NCBI GenBank assembly: GCA_031844405.1
Contig: JAUZVC010000003.1
Coordinates: forward strand, 372,001-436,000
Direction: 5' to 3'
DNA length: 64,000 nucleotides
Origin: Knoellia sp031844405
GTDB lineage: Bacteria > Actinomycetota > Actinomycetes > Actinomycetales > Dermatophilaceae
In this document: piece after piece, positions 49,117 to 61,145 of the stretch
How positions within the stretch are numbered: position 1 is the first letter of the stretch
How the letters are laid out: every line of letters starts with the position of its first letter
Notes under the pieces: model-generated
What the model saw: the letters and a program-made list of their open reading frames with translations, nothing else
The model's database searches: none
What the model was told of the DNA's origin: nothing
Translations under genes and position numbers: made by a program

Positions 49117-50739
49117 TCAGTAGTCGTGGCGTCTCCGGAGCTCGAAGGGGCGTCCGTCGGGGTCACCGAGCAGCCGCTGCGGCACCTCGAGGACCCGCCG
49201 GGGCCACCGCCCGATGTCCGGTTCCTTGACGGGTCGGAGCCGACCGGGCGGGCGGGTTCCGCGCATCCCACCGTCGCGCCACTCCTGGAGCCTTGCACCT
49301 GCCTCGGCGTAGGCCGCGAACATCCCGGCTGCCGACACGCAGTCGCCCATCGCCGCCTCGTGCTCCTCGTCGGTCAGAGGCCGGTCGAGGTGCTCGGCGG
49401 CGAGCCGCAGCCGCAGCGACCGGGCGAACGGCGAGTGGTCGGTCCCCGCGTCGTCGACGACGAGGGCGGCGAGCTCGGAGTCGTGGCTCCACGAACGGCG
49501 GTTGACGTTGTCGGAGCCGATCGTCGCGTACCAGTCGTCGATGACGACGACCTTGGCGTGGACGTAGACCGGCCAGCCCGTGTGGTTCTCGAGCCCGTAT
49601 GCCGCGAAGCGGTCCGGTGCCGCCTCGGTGAGCTGCTTGATCGCCTCGAACCTGCCCTCGAGCTGGAGCAGCTCGGCCATGCCGCTGAGGTCGGGGCGAT
49701 GGGGGAGCACGGCGATGAGGTGGAGGTCGGGGTTGGCCGAGAGCGCCTCGGCCAACGCGAGGCTCACGGTCGAGGACCAGAGGTACTGCTCCTCGAGGTA
49801 GATGAGGTGGCGCGCCTGCCCGATCGCCTTGAGGTGGGCCCGCGCGATCGACCGCTCGCCCTTCGGCGCGAACGGGTAGGCACGCCGAAGGTGGCGGTGA
49901 GGGTAGGTGCGGAGCACCTGGACGACGTGCGTGCCTCCCTCGACCGGCGGCGGTGCGGGCAGGCGCTCCGGCAGCGGGGTCGGCTCGTGCCTGACCTTGC
50001 TCAGGCGGTCGCGCACCCGTGAGTGCCACGCCGGCGTGAGCGGGGACGGGTCGTCCCACCGCTCGCGGAAGACGGTCTCGACGTCGGCGACCGCCGGACC
50101 GGTGATGGCGCACTGGACGTCGTGCCACCCCGGACTGGGGCCGTACTCGTCCGCGAGCGCCTGCTGCTGCGGGTCGCCCCGGTGGACGGAGTCGTCACGA
50201 CGTGAGTGCGCGACGTCGATCCCACCGACGAAGGCGATGTCGCGCGAGGGGTCGTCGACATGGCGCACCACGACGAACTTCTGGTGGTGCGAGCCACCAC
50301 GGCGCACCCGCATGTCGAGCAGGACCTCCGCGTGCTCGTCGTCCTCGTCGGCCAGCTCCTCGGCGACCTCGCGGTTGTCCTCGGCAGAGAAGTCGAGCTG
50401 CTCGGTGTGCGAGCGCCAGATGAGGCCGCGGACCTGCACGCCCCGGTTCTCGGCGCGGTCGAGCACCTCGAGCAGCGTGCTCGACGGGTCGTCGGTGAGC
50501 TGCTGGTCCCCGTCGACCCGCCACCCGGCGAAGAGGACGAGGTCCCCCTGGCGGGTCGCCTCGATGGTGTGGAACAGCTCCTCGAAGTAGCTCGCCCCGT
50601 CGACGAGCGGACGCACCGAGTTGCCGGTCGACCACGCCTGCTCACCCGGGTGCAGCTCGTCGATGGTCGTGTGGGGGTTGCCGCGCTCGCTCGCGGTGAG
50701 GAGCCACCGGGTCACGTCGGAGCCGGGTCCGTCGGTCAC
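49117..50739 (-). CDS. phospholipase D-family protein
   Basis: Two HKD motifs are visible, SHHQKFVVVR and VHAKVVVIDD with the following GSDNVNRRSW, as in phospholipase D and cardiolipin synthase. No signal peptide or membrane segment is obvious, unlike typical cardiolipin synthases, so a PLD-like phosphodiesterase is more likely. GTG 50739 overlaps the preceding C-S lyase stop (GTGA), which rules out the longer frame inside that gene. Its 540 residues include a basic C-terminal tail. The pairing with a C-S lyase has no obvious metabolic logic. Confidence 0.88.
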   Translation of the reverse strand: MTDGPGSDVTRWLLTASERGNPHTTIDELHPGEQAWSTGNSVRPLVDGASYFEELFHTIEATRQGDLVLFAGWRVDGDQQLTDDPSSTLLEVLDRAENRGVQVRGLIWRSHTEQLDFSAEDNREVAEELADEDDEHAEVLLDMRVRRGGSHHQKFVVVRHVDDPSRDIAFVGGIDVAHSRRDDSVHRGDPQQQALADEYGPSPGWHDVQCAITGPAVADVETVFRERWDDPSPLTPAWHSRVRDRLSKVRHEPTPLPERLPAPPPVEGGTHVVQVLRTYPHRHLRRAYPFAPKGERSIARAHLKAIGQARHLIYLEEQYLWSSTVSLALAEALSANPDLHLIAVLPHRPDLSGMAELLQLEGRFEAIKQLTEAAPDRFAAYGLENHTGWPVYVHAKVVVIDDWYATIGSDNVNRRSWSHDSELAALVVDDAGTDHSPFARSLRLRLAAEHLDRPLTDEEHEAAMGDCVSAAGMFAAYAEAGARLQEWRDGGMRGTRPPGRLRPVKEPDIGRWPRRVLEVPQRLLGDPDGRPFELRRRHDY

Positions 50740-51878
50740 GACAGCGCTCCGACCATCCGGTCGACGGCCTCGGTGAGGATCGCTCGGGAGGTGGCGAGGT
50801 TGACGCGCACGAACCCACGGCCGCTCCCGCCGAACGACGGACCCGAGGAGAACGCCACCTGGCCGCGCTCCCGGAAGACCGCCGCCGGGTCGTCCCCGAG
50901 CCCCAGCTGCCGGCAGTCGAGCCACGCGAGGTAGGTCGCCGCGGGGACGGCATACCGGATCTGCGGGAGCCGCTCGGCGAGGAGGCGCGCGAGCAGCGCG
51001 CGGTTCGCGTCGATCTCCGCGGTGACCGTCGCGAGCCACTCGCGACCCTGCGTCCACGCGGCGATGCCGGCGATCTGCCCGATGTGGCTGGCGCCGTGCG
51101 AGTGGACCTCGTGCAGCGTCGCTCCCGGCGGCGCCTCCTCCCCGGTGACGACGACGGCTGCCTTGAGGCCCGCGAGGTTCCACGCCTTCGACGCCGACAG
51201 CAGACTCACCCCGCGCTCGCCGCCGGCCACCGTGAGGTAGGGCGTGAACGCGCCGTCGTGGACGATCGGCGCGTGGATCTCGTCGGCGACGACGGTCACT
51301 CCGTGGCGCTCGGCGATCGCCGCGAGGGTCTCGAGCTCCTCGCGGGTGTGGAGCGTGCCGGTCGGGTTCTGGGGGTTGCAGAGCAGGTATGCCGTTCGCT
51401 CGCCTCCCGCTCGCGCCTCACCGAACGTCCGGTCGAGCGCCTCGGGGTCGAGTCGCCCGGCCGGGGTCAGGGGAGCGTCGACGACACGGCGCCCGGTCAT
51501 GTCGATGAAGTCGAAGAAGGCGTTGTAGACCGGTGACGACACGACGACTGGTCCGCCGGGGTCGGTGAGACCACGCAGGAGCTCGGACACGCCGATCATG
51601 ACGTCGGCGACCGGCGAGGTGCGGCGCCTGTCGACCGACCACGCCCACGTGTCGGAGGCGTAGTCCGCCGCGGCCTCGACGAACCCGTCGCCGAGCGGGT
51701 AGCCCGTGTCGCCACGACGCATCGCGGCGTCGACGGCCTCGACGACGGGCAGGCACGGCTCGGCGTCCATCTCGGCGACCCAGAGGGGGAGCACGTCGTC
51801 GGGGTAGGCCCCCCACTTCACACCGGTGCGCCGCGGTCGCCAGGTGGTCGCGTCGCCCGTCAGGAGAGTGGAACTCAT
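50736..51878 (-). CDS. MalY/PatB-type PLP-dependent C-S lyase (aminotransferase fold)
   Basis: Fold-type I PLP enzyme of the MalY/PatB group, which cleaves cystathionine and similar C-S bonds. Visible blocks: LPLWVAEMDAE near the N-terminus, GVSELLRGL, LLCNPQNPTGT, VVADEIHAPIVHDG and SASKAWNLAGLK with the PLP lysine. Length 380 fits. ATG 51878 lies six bases after TACAGT (51885-51890 on the plus strand), a leaderless layout. Divergent from pgsA, with both promoters inside the 36-base gap. Confidence 0.92.
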   Translation of the reverse strand: MSSTLLTGDATTWRPRRTGVKWGAYPDDVLPLWVAEMDAEPCLPVVEAVDAAMRRGDTGYPLGDGFVEAAADYASDTWAWSVDRRRTSPVADVMIGVSELLRGLTDPGGPVVVSSPVYNAFFDFIDMTGRRVVDAPLTPAGRLDPEALDRTFGEARAGGERTAYLLCNPQNPTGTLHTREELETLAAIAERHGVTVVADEIHAPIVHDGAFTPYLTVAGGERGVSLLSASKAWNLAGLKAAVVVTGEEAPPGATLHEVHSHGASHIGQIAGIAAWTQGREWLATVTAEIDANRALLARLLAERLPQIRYAVPAATYLAWLDCRQLGLGDDPAAVFRERGQVAFSSGPSFGGSGRGFVRVNLATSRAILTEAVDRMVGALS

Positions 51879-51914
51879 GACCTGACTGTAGACACGACGA
51901 CATAGGGTGAGGCC

Positions 51915-52517
51915 ATGACTGCCGGTGAGAGCGTGCGGGGGACCGACAGCGCGCCCGTCGACCGCGTCCTCACCGTCCCCAACGCCCTCTCGGCACTGCG
52001 ACTGCTCGGCGTCCCGGCGTTCATCTGGGCGATCGCCACGGAGCACGACGTGACCGCGCTCGTCATCCTCATGGCGTCCGGCGTCACCGACTACCTCGAC
52101 GGCAAGATCGCCCGTCGCTACGGCCTCGTGTCGCGTGTCGGGCAGCTCCTCGACCCCATCGCCGACCGCCTCTACATCGTGACGACGCTCCTCGGGCTCG
52201 CCTGGCGCGACATCATTCCGTGGTGGCTCGTCGCCGTCCTCTTCGCGCGTGAGGCGTTCATGGGAGTCGTCGTGCTCATCGCCCACCGCTACGGCTGGAC
52301 CGGGCTGCCCGTCCACTTCATCGGCAAGGCTGCGACGTTCAACCTTCTCTACGCCTTCCCGGCCCTGCTCATGGCCGAGGGCGACGGCTGGCTCGCGACC
52401 TTCATGCGTCCCGTCGGGTGGGGCTTCGCGTGGTGGGGCACCGTCCTCTACTGGGTCGCCGGAATCCTGTATGCCGTGCAGCTGAGCCGCCTCGTCGCGC
52501 AGCGGAGGGCGTCGTGA
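51915..52517 (+). CDS. pgsA: CDP-alcohol phosphatidyltransferase (PgsA-like)
   Basis: Membrane enzyme transferring a phosphatidyl group from CDP-diacylglycerol to an alcohol such as glycerol 3-phosphate. The family motif is present (DYLDGKIARRYG followed by GQLLDPIADRL), with about five membrane segments in 200 residues. ATG 51915 is six bases after TAGGGT (51903-51908). It leads a block whose order equals Mycobacterium pgsA2-Rv1823-Rv1824-Rv1825-gcvH-garA, which supports a PgsA2-type enzyme whose exact acceptor is unproven. Confidence 0.9.
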   Translation: MTAGESVRGTDSAPVDRVLTVPNALSALRLLGVPAFIWAIATEHDVTALVILMASGVTDYLDGKIARRYGLVSRVGQLLDPIADRLYIVTTLLGLAWRDIIPWWLVAVLFAREAFMGVVVLIAHRYGWTGLPVHFIGKAATFNLLYAFPALLMAEGDGWLATFMRPVGWGFAWWGTVLYWVAGILYAVQLSRLVAQRRAS

Positions 52518-53437
52518 GCCACGCGTCGATCCCGCCGGCGGAGCGACGGTCGCGCCGACCCGACGCGTCGATGACGCTCATCACCTCGATGCTCGAGAGA
52601 CCACTCGACCCCGGGTACGCCGCGGCCGCCGAACGTCGTGAGAAGGCCGGACTCTCCCGTTCCACGAGCCTGCGCTCGCCGAAGCTCGTCGTCTTCCTCG
52701 TCGTCATCGGTGCGCTCGTCGGCATCGCCGCCATGCAGCTGCGGGGGACCGAGACGACCAAGCAGCGCACCAAGTCCAGCCTCATCGAGCGGATCGAGCG
52801 CCAGCAGAGGGCCGTCGACGCGCAGGCCGCGCAGGCCGGTGCCCTGCGCTCCGAGATCGCCGCCCTCGACGCCGAGACCCTGCGCGACGTCAGTGAGGAG
52901 CTGGCCCAGGAGGTGCAACGGCTCGCGCTCGTCGCGGGCGCGGTGCCGGTGCGCGGCCCTGGCTTCGTCGTCACGGTCGACGACGCTCCGAGCAGCGCAG
53001 ACGAGGGCACGAACTCCGACCCGCGGGGCGACAGCGGGTCCACCGACGGCAAGGTCATCGCGCGCGACCTCCAGCTGGTCACCAACAGCCTGTGGGAGGC
53101 CGGGGCCGAGGCCGTCTCGGTCAACGGGCAGCGCCTCACCACGACGGCCGCGATCCGCTTCGCCGGTGAGGCGATCCTCGTCGACTACCGCCCGCTCAAG
53201 CGCCCCTACGTCATCACCGCGATCGGCGACCCGGGCTCGCTGCCCGCGACCTTCGCCGACGGCAGCGGCGGGACCTACCTCTCGACGCTCAAGAACTCGT
53301 TCGGCATCCGGGTGAGCACGGTCGTGCGCAAGGAGGTCACGGTTCCGGCATCGGCGACACTCGGCACCCGGTCCGCGACCCCCGCGGATAGGCTCGGCGG
53401 CGCAGCTCAGCCCTCGTCCGAAGGAGAACCCTCGTGA
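52514..53437 (+). CDS. DUF881 membrane protein
   Basis: One membrane segment (LVVFLVVIGALVGIAAMQL) near residue 65, a coiled-coil stretch, then the DUF881 domain outside the membrane (GAVPVRGPGFVVTVDDAP and the ending YVITAIGDPGSL). Function unknown. GTG 52514 overlaps pgsA by four bases (GTGA). A second DUF881 gene follows after the small basic protein; the two share the domain but differ in the N-terminus, so they may form a heteromeric envelope complex (inference). Confidence 0.9.
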   Translation: MSHASIPPAERRSRRPDASMTLITSMLERPLDPGYAAAAERREKAGLSRSTSLRSPKLVVFLVVIGALVGIAAMQLRGTETTKQRTKSSLIERIERQQRAVDAQAAQAGALRSEIAALDAETLRDVSEELAQEVQRLALVAGAVPVRGPGFVVTVDDAPSSADEGTNSDPRGDSGSTDGKVIARDLQLVTNSLWEAGAEAVSVNGQRLTTTAAIRFAGEAILVDYRPLKRPYVITAIGDPGSLPATFADGSGGTYLSTLKNSFGIRVSTVVRKEVTVPASATLGTRSATPADRLGGAAQPSSEGEPS

Positions 53438-53766
53438 TTCCCGCCCTGGGCCTCGTCATCGGCATCGTCGTCGGCGTGCTGCTGCAGCCCGAGGTGCCGC
53501 TGTGGCTCCAGCCCTACCTGCCCATCGCGGTCATCGCCGCCCTCGACGCCGTCTTCGGCGCCGTGCGGGCGGTGCTGGACGGCATCTTCAACGACAAGGT
53601 CTTCGTCGTCTCCTTCCTGTCCAACGTCGTCGTTGCGGCCTTCATCGTCTTCCTCGGTGACCAGCTCGGCGTCGGCAGCCAGCTGTCGACCGGCGTCGTC
53701 GTCGTTCTCGGCGTACGGATCTTCTCCAACGTGGCCTCGATCCGTCGCCACCTCTTCAACGCGTGA
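53434..53766 (+). CDS. sbp: small basic protein, DUF1290 family
   Basis: A 110-residue membrane protein of the Sbp/DUF1290 family with three or four hydrophobic segments (GLVIGIVVGVLLQP, LPIAVIAALDAVFGAVRA, VVVAAFIVFLGDQLG). It always sits between DUF881 genes or near ftsZ in actinobacteria and firmicutes. Its function is not established. GTG 53434 overlaps the previous stop by four bases. Confidence 0.9.
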   Translation: MIPALGLVIGIVVGVLLQPEVPLWLQPYLPIAVIAALDAVFGAVRAVLDGIFNDKVFVVSFLSNVVVAAFIVFLGDQLGVGSQLSTGVVVVLGVRIFSNVASIRRHLFNA

Positions 53767-53776
53767 GCCGACCGTC

Positions 53777-54955
53777 ATGAGTGCCAAGAAGAAGAAGAAC
53801 CGGGGCAAGGCGCGCCCCGGAGGCCCACCGCGGCAGGGGCCGGTCGTCGGTGCGCCGGCGCCCGAGGCCGTCGGGGGACAGGCCGACGATGTCGTGGAGC
53901 CGGACGCGGAGTCCGCTGTTCCCGAGGATAAGGTCGAGAGCGTCACGGCCGACGAGCGTGAGCCCGTCGCCGCCGAGACCGCCGTCGAGCCCGGCCCGGC
54001 CACGGACGCCACCGTCGAGGAGTCGGAACCGGTCGCTGGCGAGCCCGACGAGATCGCGCATTCTCCCGTGCCTGAGCGGGAGGCGGCGCCGGCCACCGCC
54101 GAGGTCGAGCCGGCATACGAGCCGGTCTCCGACACCGAGGAGCCCCATCCGACATCCGAGCCGGTCGAAAGCGCGTCCGTCGACGACCTGCGGCCCTACC
54201 CCGGCACGCCCGGCCCCGCCGACAGCTCCGAGCGTGCCTGGCGCCGCCTCGGGCTCGCGGCGCGTCCACGACCGACCAAGGCCAACGTCCTCGCGACGCT
54301 GCTCGCCATCGGGCTCGGGTTCGCGATCGCGGCGCAGGTCCGGCAGACCTCGATCGAGGGCCTCGAGGACCTGCGCGAGGACGAGCTCATCCGCATCCTC
54401 GACACCGTCGACCAGGACGGCACCCGACTCGCCGAGGAGATCCAGACGCTGCGCTTCTCGCGCGACCGGCTGCAGAGCGACACGACGAGCCTCACCGAGT
54501 CGCGCAGCGCGGCCCAGCAGCGCCTCGACTCGCTCGCCATCCTCACCGGCACCGCCCCCGCCAGGGGGCCCGGCATCGTCCTCACGATCCGCGACCCCGA
54601 GTTCGGCGTCACCGCGCCGATGCTCCTCGACACCCTCCAGGAGCTGCGCGACGCCGGCGCCGAGGCCGTCGAGATCAACGACGTCCGGATCGTCGCCAAC
54701 ACCTACTTCACGGACGGCGAGGGCGGCATCGCCATCTCCGGCAAGGACGTGTCGGCCCCCTACGTCATCACCGCGATCGGTGACGGCTCGACGCTGGCGT
54801 CCGCCATGGAGATCCCCGGCGGGGTCACCAACACGGTCCGCAGCGTCGGTGGCGAGGCCAGCATCGAGACCAAGGACGAGGTCACGGTGTCCGCGTTGCA
54901 GAGCGTTTCCGAGCCTCAGTACGCTCGACCCATCCCCAGCCCCACGAAGTCCTGA
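53777..54955 (+). CDS. DUF881 membrane protein with long acidic N-terminus
   Basis: A lysine-rich start (SAKKKKNRGKARPGG) is followed by about 150 acidic, Pro/Glu-rich residues, a membrane segment (ATLLAIGLGFAIAAQV), a coiled coil and the DUF881 domain (GTAPARGPGIVLTIRDPEFG, YVITAIGDGSTL). The cytoplasmic acidic tail is much longer than in the first DUF881 protein. ATG 53777 is 10 bases after sbp. Function unknown. Confidence 0.9.
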   Translation: MSAKKKKNRGKARPGGPPRQGPVVGAPAPEAVGGQADDVVEPDAESAVPEDKVESVTADEREPVAAETAVEPGPATDATVEESEPVAGEPDEIAHSPVPEREAAPATAEVEPAYEPVSDTEEPHPTSEPVESASVDDLRPYPGTPGPADSSERAWRRLGLAARPRPTKANVLATLLAIGLGFAIAAQVRQTSIEGLEDLREDELIRILDTVDQDGTRLAEEIQTLRFSRDRLQSDTTSLTESRSAAQQRLDSLAILTGTAPARGPGIVLTIRDPEFGVTAPMLLDTLQELRDAGAEAVEINDVRIVANTYFTDGEGGIAISGKDVSAPYVITAIGDGSTLASAMEIPGGVTNTVRSVGGEASIETKDEVTVSALQSVSEPQYARPIPSPTKS

Positions 54956-54977
54956 ACGGACCAGAAGGAGTTCACCG

Positions 54978-55367
54978 ATGAGCGACCTCGAGTACCCCAG
55001 CGACCTGCGCTACACCGCCGAGCACGAGTGGGTCCGCGCTGCTGAGGGTGACACCGTCCGCATCGGCATCACGTCGTTCGCGCAGGACGCTCTCGGGGAC
55101 GTCGTCTACGTGAGCCTCCCGGGCGTCGGGGACACCGTGGCCGTGGGCGATGCGTGCGGAGAGGTCGAGTCGACGAAGTCGGTGAGCGACCTCTACGCCC
55201 CGCTCGCGGGAGAGGTCACCGCCGTCAACGAGGCGCTCGACGCCTCGCCGGAGCTCGTCAACTCCGACCCCTACGGTGAGGGCTGGATGTACGAGATGCG
55301 TCCGAGCGACGCCAGCGCGGTCGACGGCCTCCTCGACGTCGAGGCCTACCAGCAACAGCTCAGCTGA
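54978..55367 (+). CDS. gcvH: glycine cleavage system H protein
   Basis: Lipoyl carrier of the glycine cleavage complex, shuttling the aminomethyl group from GcvP to GcvT. The lipoylated Lys67 is in VESTKSVSD, and 129 residues is standard. ATG 54978 follows GAAGGAG. The partner gcvP is 2.7 kb downstream, but gcvT and lpd are not in the window. The gcvH-garA-merR order is conserved in actinobacteria. Confidence 0.97.
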   Translation: MSDLEYPSDLRYTAEHEWVRAAEGDTVRIGITSFAQDALGDVVYVSLPGVGDTVAVGDACGEVESTKSVSDLYAPLAGEVTAVNEALDASPELVNSDPYGEGWMYEMRPSDASAVDGLLDVEAYQQQLS

Positions 55368-55459
55368 TTCCCAGCCCGCCCGGGGCCGTTTGCCTAGTCA
55401 TCCCTCGAGTGGTCATCTAGGGTGAAGTCTCCAGAGACCCGAGACGAGGAGCCGCACCG

Positions 55460-55918
55460 ATGAGTGACCAGAGTCGCGACACCCCTGCGCGCGAGCCGGA
55501 GTCGTCGACGACGATGCAGTTCCAGGCGGTGCCGGGGCTCGAGCAGTCCGACATCGTCCACGAGAGCGAGCACGTCCTCACGCGTGCCGACCAGGCGACC
55601 GTCGAGGCGCTGCGACCCGGGACGGCGCTGCTCGTCGTGCTGCGCGGACCCAACACCGGTGCCAGGTTCCTCCTCGACGACGACGTCGTCACCTCGGGCC
55701 GTCACCCGGAGAGCGACATCTTCCTCGACGACGTCACGGTCTCGCGCCAGCACGCGACGTTCGAGCGCACGGACGGCCACTTCGTCGTCAAGGACGCCGG
55801 TTCGCTCAACGGCACCTACGTCAACCGCGAGCGGATCGACGAGTCGACGCTCCAGACGGGCGACGAGGTGCAGATCGGGAAGTACCGGCTCGTCTTCTAT
55901 GCCGCCAAACAGGGCTGA
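55460..55918 (+). CDS. garA: GarA/OdhI-type FHA-domain regulator
   Basis: Small phosphothreonine-binding regulator which, in relatives, inhibits 2-oxoglutarate dehydrogenase and glutamate enzymes depending on phosphorylation by Pkn kinases. The FHA domain is clear: SGRHPESDIFLDD, VSRQHATFE and GSLNGTYVN. The N-terminal phosphosite region reads SSTTMQF, while GarA has ETTSVF, so the Thr-Thr pair is kept but the flanks differ. ATG 55460 follows GAGGAG; TAGGGT (55418-55423) is the likely -10 box. Confidence 0.92.
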   Translation: MSDQSRDTPAREPESSTTMQFQAVPGLEQSDIVHESEHVLTRADQATVEALRPGTALLVVLRGPNTGARFLLDDDVVTSGRHPESDIFLDDVTVSRQHATFERTDGHFVVKDAGSLNGTYVNRERIDESTLQTGDEVQIGKYRLVFYAAKQG

Positions 55919-56597
55919 TCGGCCGCTGACGATCGGGAAGGTCCTCGACGCCCTGCGCGAGGAGTTCCCCCAGATCAGCATCTCCAAGATCCGCTTCCTC
56001 GAGTCGGAGGGTCTCGTCGAGCCCACCCGCACTCCCGCCGGCTACCGCACGTATGCCGTGTCGGACGTCGAGCGGCTGCGCTATGTCCTGCGTGCTCAGC
56101 GCGACCGCTTCTGGCCGCTCAAGGTCATCCGCGAGTCGCTCGACGCGATCGACCGAGGGCTCGAGCCGGCTCCCGAGGCCGACGCACGGCCGCGGCCGCC
56201 AGAGCCCGCGTCCGACCCGGACGTGCCGGACGTCCGCGAGCTGCGGCGCACCCAGGAGGTCCGGCTCACGCGTGACGAGATCGCGGCCGCGACCGGGCTC
56301 GACGCCGACCTCATCGCCTCGCTCGAGGGGTTCGGACTCCTGCGGCCCGACGACGCCGGCCACTACTCCGCCACCGACCTCCAGGCGGCGCACGCGGCAG
56401 CCGGCCTCGCGGCATACGGGATCGAGGCCCGGCACCTGCGTCCGTTCCGCACGGCCGCCGACCGCGAGGTGGGCCTGGTCGAGCAGGCGATGAGCACGCG
56501 CCGGGCCGGCGGGCGGGGCGAGGACGAGGCACAGGTCGCGCGTCTGTGCCTCCAGCTCCACGCCGCGCTGGTCAAAGGTGGTCTGGCCCGTCCCTGA
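55899..56597 (+). CDS. MerR-family regulator (FtsR/Rv1828 type)
   Basis: DNA-binding protein with an N-terminal winged helix (TIGKVLDALREEFP, SKIRFLESEGLVEPTRTPAGYRTY) and a second helical module after a linker, as in Rv1828 and corynebacterial FtsR, a regulator of ftsZ. ATG 55899 overlaps garA by 20 bases, and the much longer frame upstream is a shadow of garA. Role in cell division is by homology of position and architecture only. Confidence 0.88.
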   Translation: MPPNRADRPLTIGKVLDALREEFPQISISKIRFLESEGLVEPTRTPAGYRTYAVSDVERLRYVLRAQRDRFWPLKVIRESLDAIDRGLEPAPEADARPRPPEPASDPDVPDVRELRRTQEVRLTRDEIAAATGLDADLIASLEGFGLLRPDDAGHYSATDLQAAHAAAGLAAYGIEARHLRPFRTAADREVGLVEQAMSTRRAGGRGEDEAQVARLCLQLHAALVKGGLARP

Positions 56598-56614
56598 CGA
56601 CGTACGGTGGAGCA

Positions 56615-57115
56615 GTGAAGCCACTGGACGTTCTCGGGGTCCGTGTCGAGATGCCGACGAACCAGCCCATCGTCCTCCTGCGTGAGCGCGACGGAAGCCG
56701 CTACCTGCCCATCTGGGTGGGCGCCGCCGAGGCCGCGGCCATCGCCTACGCCCAGCAGGGCGTGGTCCCGCCGCGCCCGCTCACGCACGACCTCCTCAAG
56801 AACGTGCTCACCGACCTGGGCCACTCGATCGACCGGGTCCGGATCACCTCGCTCGAGGAGGGCGTCTTCCACGCCGTGCTCGAGATCGACGGTGGCGAGG
56901 CGGGCGGAGGGGCGAGCATCGACTCGCGCTCCTCGGACGCGATCGCCCTCGCGCTGCGGGCCGGCGTCGAGATCGTCACCTCCGAGGAGCTCCTCGACGA
57001 GGCCGGCGTGGCCATGGCGGGGGAGCAGGAGGACGACGAGGTCGAGAAGTTCAAGGAGTTCCTCGACCACGTGTCCGCCGACGACTTCGACACCGGAGAC
57101 CAACCGTCGAGTTGA
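56615..57115 (+). CDS. bifunctional nuclease (BFN) family protein
   Basis: Member of the bifunctional nuclease/DUF151 family (Rv1829 position). The domain shows PLDVLGVRVE, RYLPIWVGAAEAAAIA, RPLTHDLL and DSRSSDAIALALRAG. The C-terminal tail is acidic. GTG 56615 lies six bases after TACGGT (56603-56608), a leaderless layout, and begins right at the domain. The nuclease activity reported for plant relatives is not shown for this type. Confidence 0.88.
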   Translation: MKPLDVLGVRVEMPTNQPIVLLRERDGSRYLPIWVGAAEAAAIAYAQQGVVPPRPLTHDLLKNVLTDLGHSIDRVRITSLEEGVFHAVLEIDGGEAGGGASIDSRSSDAIALALRAGVEIVTSEELLDEAGVAMAGEQEDDEVEKFKEFLDHVSADDFDTGDQPSS

Positions 57116-57171
57116 GGGTGAGTGTTACTGAAGTGACACACGACACGCGTGTTGTCAGGGTCGAGTGGTAG

Positions 57172-57200
57172 TTGACCGGGGGTTCCGCGAGCCCTAGCGT
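57172..57200 (+). promoter_or_regulatory. promoter of the second merR gene
   Basis: TTGACC (57172-57177), 17-base spacer, TAGCGT (57195-57200): the best sigma-70-type promoter in the window. Upstream are two dyads, GTGTTACT-GA-AGTGACAC (one mismatch, about 57123-57140) and ACACGCGTGT (about 57143-57152), possible MerR operators. A GGAGG precedes the GTG start. Confidence 0.75.
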
Positions 57201-57260
57201 CGCCCTCAGAGAACGACGACCATGTAGTTACAGCGCATTCGTGGACAGCAGGAGGACGGC

Positions 57261-57836
<576 letters not shown>

Positions 57837-57854
57837 GCGCGGCTCCACTCGCAC

Positions 57855-57888
57855 ACGGTGCGTGCCCTCCGGGGCACGCACCGTTTTT
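57855..57888 (+). terminator. Rho-independent terminator
   Basis: ACGGTGCGTGCCC (57855-57867) and GGGCACGCACCGT (57872-57884) form a perfect 13-bp stem with a TCCG loop, followed by five T (57884-57888). It ends the second merR gene. The next -10 box (TACCCT, 57891-57896) is only three bases away. Confidence 0.95.
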
Positions 57889-57912
57889 GTTACCCTGAGC
57901 GGGCCGCACACA

Positions 57913-58078
57913 CCGAGCGGGAGAGTCCTCGGCCCGACAGGGACCGGGGCGCCGAAGGGGCAAACTCCCCGGAACCTCTCAGGCGCAAAGGACCGCTCGG
58001 ATCAGGCACCTCTGGAGCGGCACACCCGTGACAGATGGGGAGGCCCGTGCCCGTCCCGTGCGCCAGGAGCCTCACCTC
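57913..58078 (+). ncRNA. glycine riboswitch (single aptamer) controlling gcvP
   Basis: The leader of gcvP carries the conserved glycine-aptamer signature: GCGGGAGAG, GGCGCCGAAGGGGCAA, and CCTCTCAGGCGCAAAGGACCGC. P1 is a perfect 8-bp stem, CCGAGCGG (57913-57920) with CCGCTCGG (57993-58000). Only one full aptamer is seen; a CTCTGGAG stretch (58010-58017) follows. The remaining leader to the AGGAG site (58064-58068) is the likely expression platform. Glycine is expected to activate gcvP expression. Confidence 0.92.
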
Positions 58079-60967
<2,889 letters not shown>

Positions 60968-60988
60968 GCGACACCCGTATGCCGTGAC

Positions 60989-61024
60989 GCCGCGCCGCGT
61001 GGTCCTCCGACCGCGCGGCGCGGC
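60989..61024 (+). terminator. hairpin terminator after gcvP
   Basis: GCCGCGCCGCGTGGTC (60989-61004), loop CTCC, and GACCGCGCGGCGCGGC (61009-61024) form a 16-bp stem with one T-G wobble. It lies just after gcvP and one GTATGCCGT motif (60977-60985). The remaining convergent gap to 61145 shows no gene. Confidence 0.75.
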
Positions 61025-61145
61025 TGTCTCGTCCTCTGGCGCTCATGACGAAGCGCCGTGCTGCCGGCCGGCGAGGCCCGGCCGTGGGAGCGGCCGCTTA
61101 CCTGGCGGCTCCCGAGCGCCTCCGTCGACGGCGCCCCGCCCTCGG

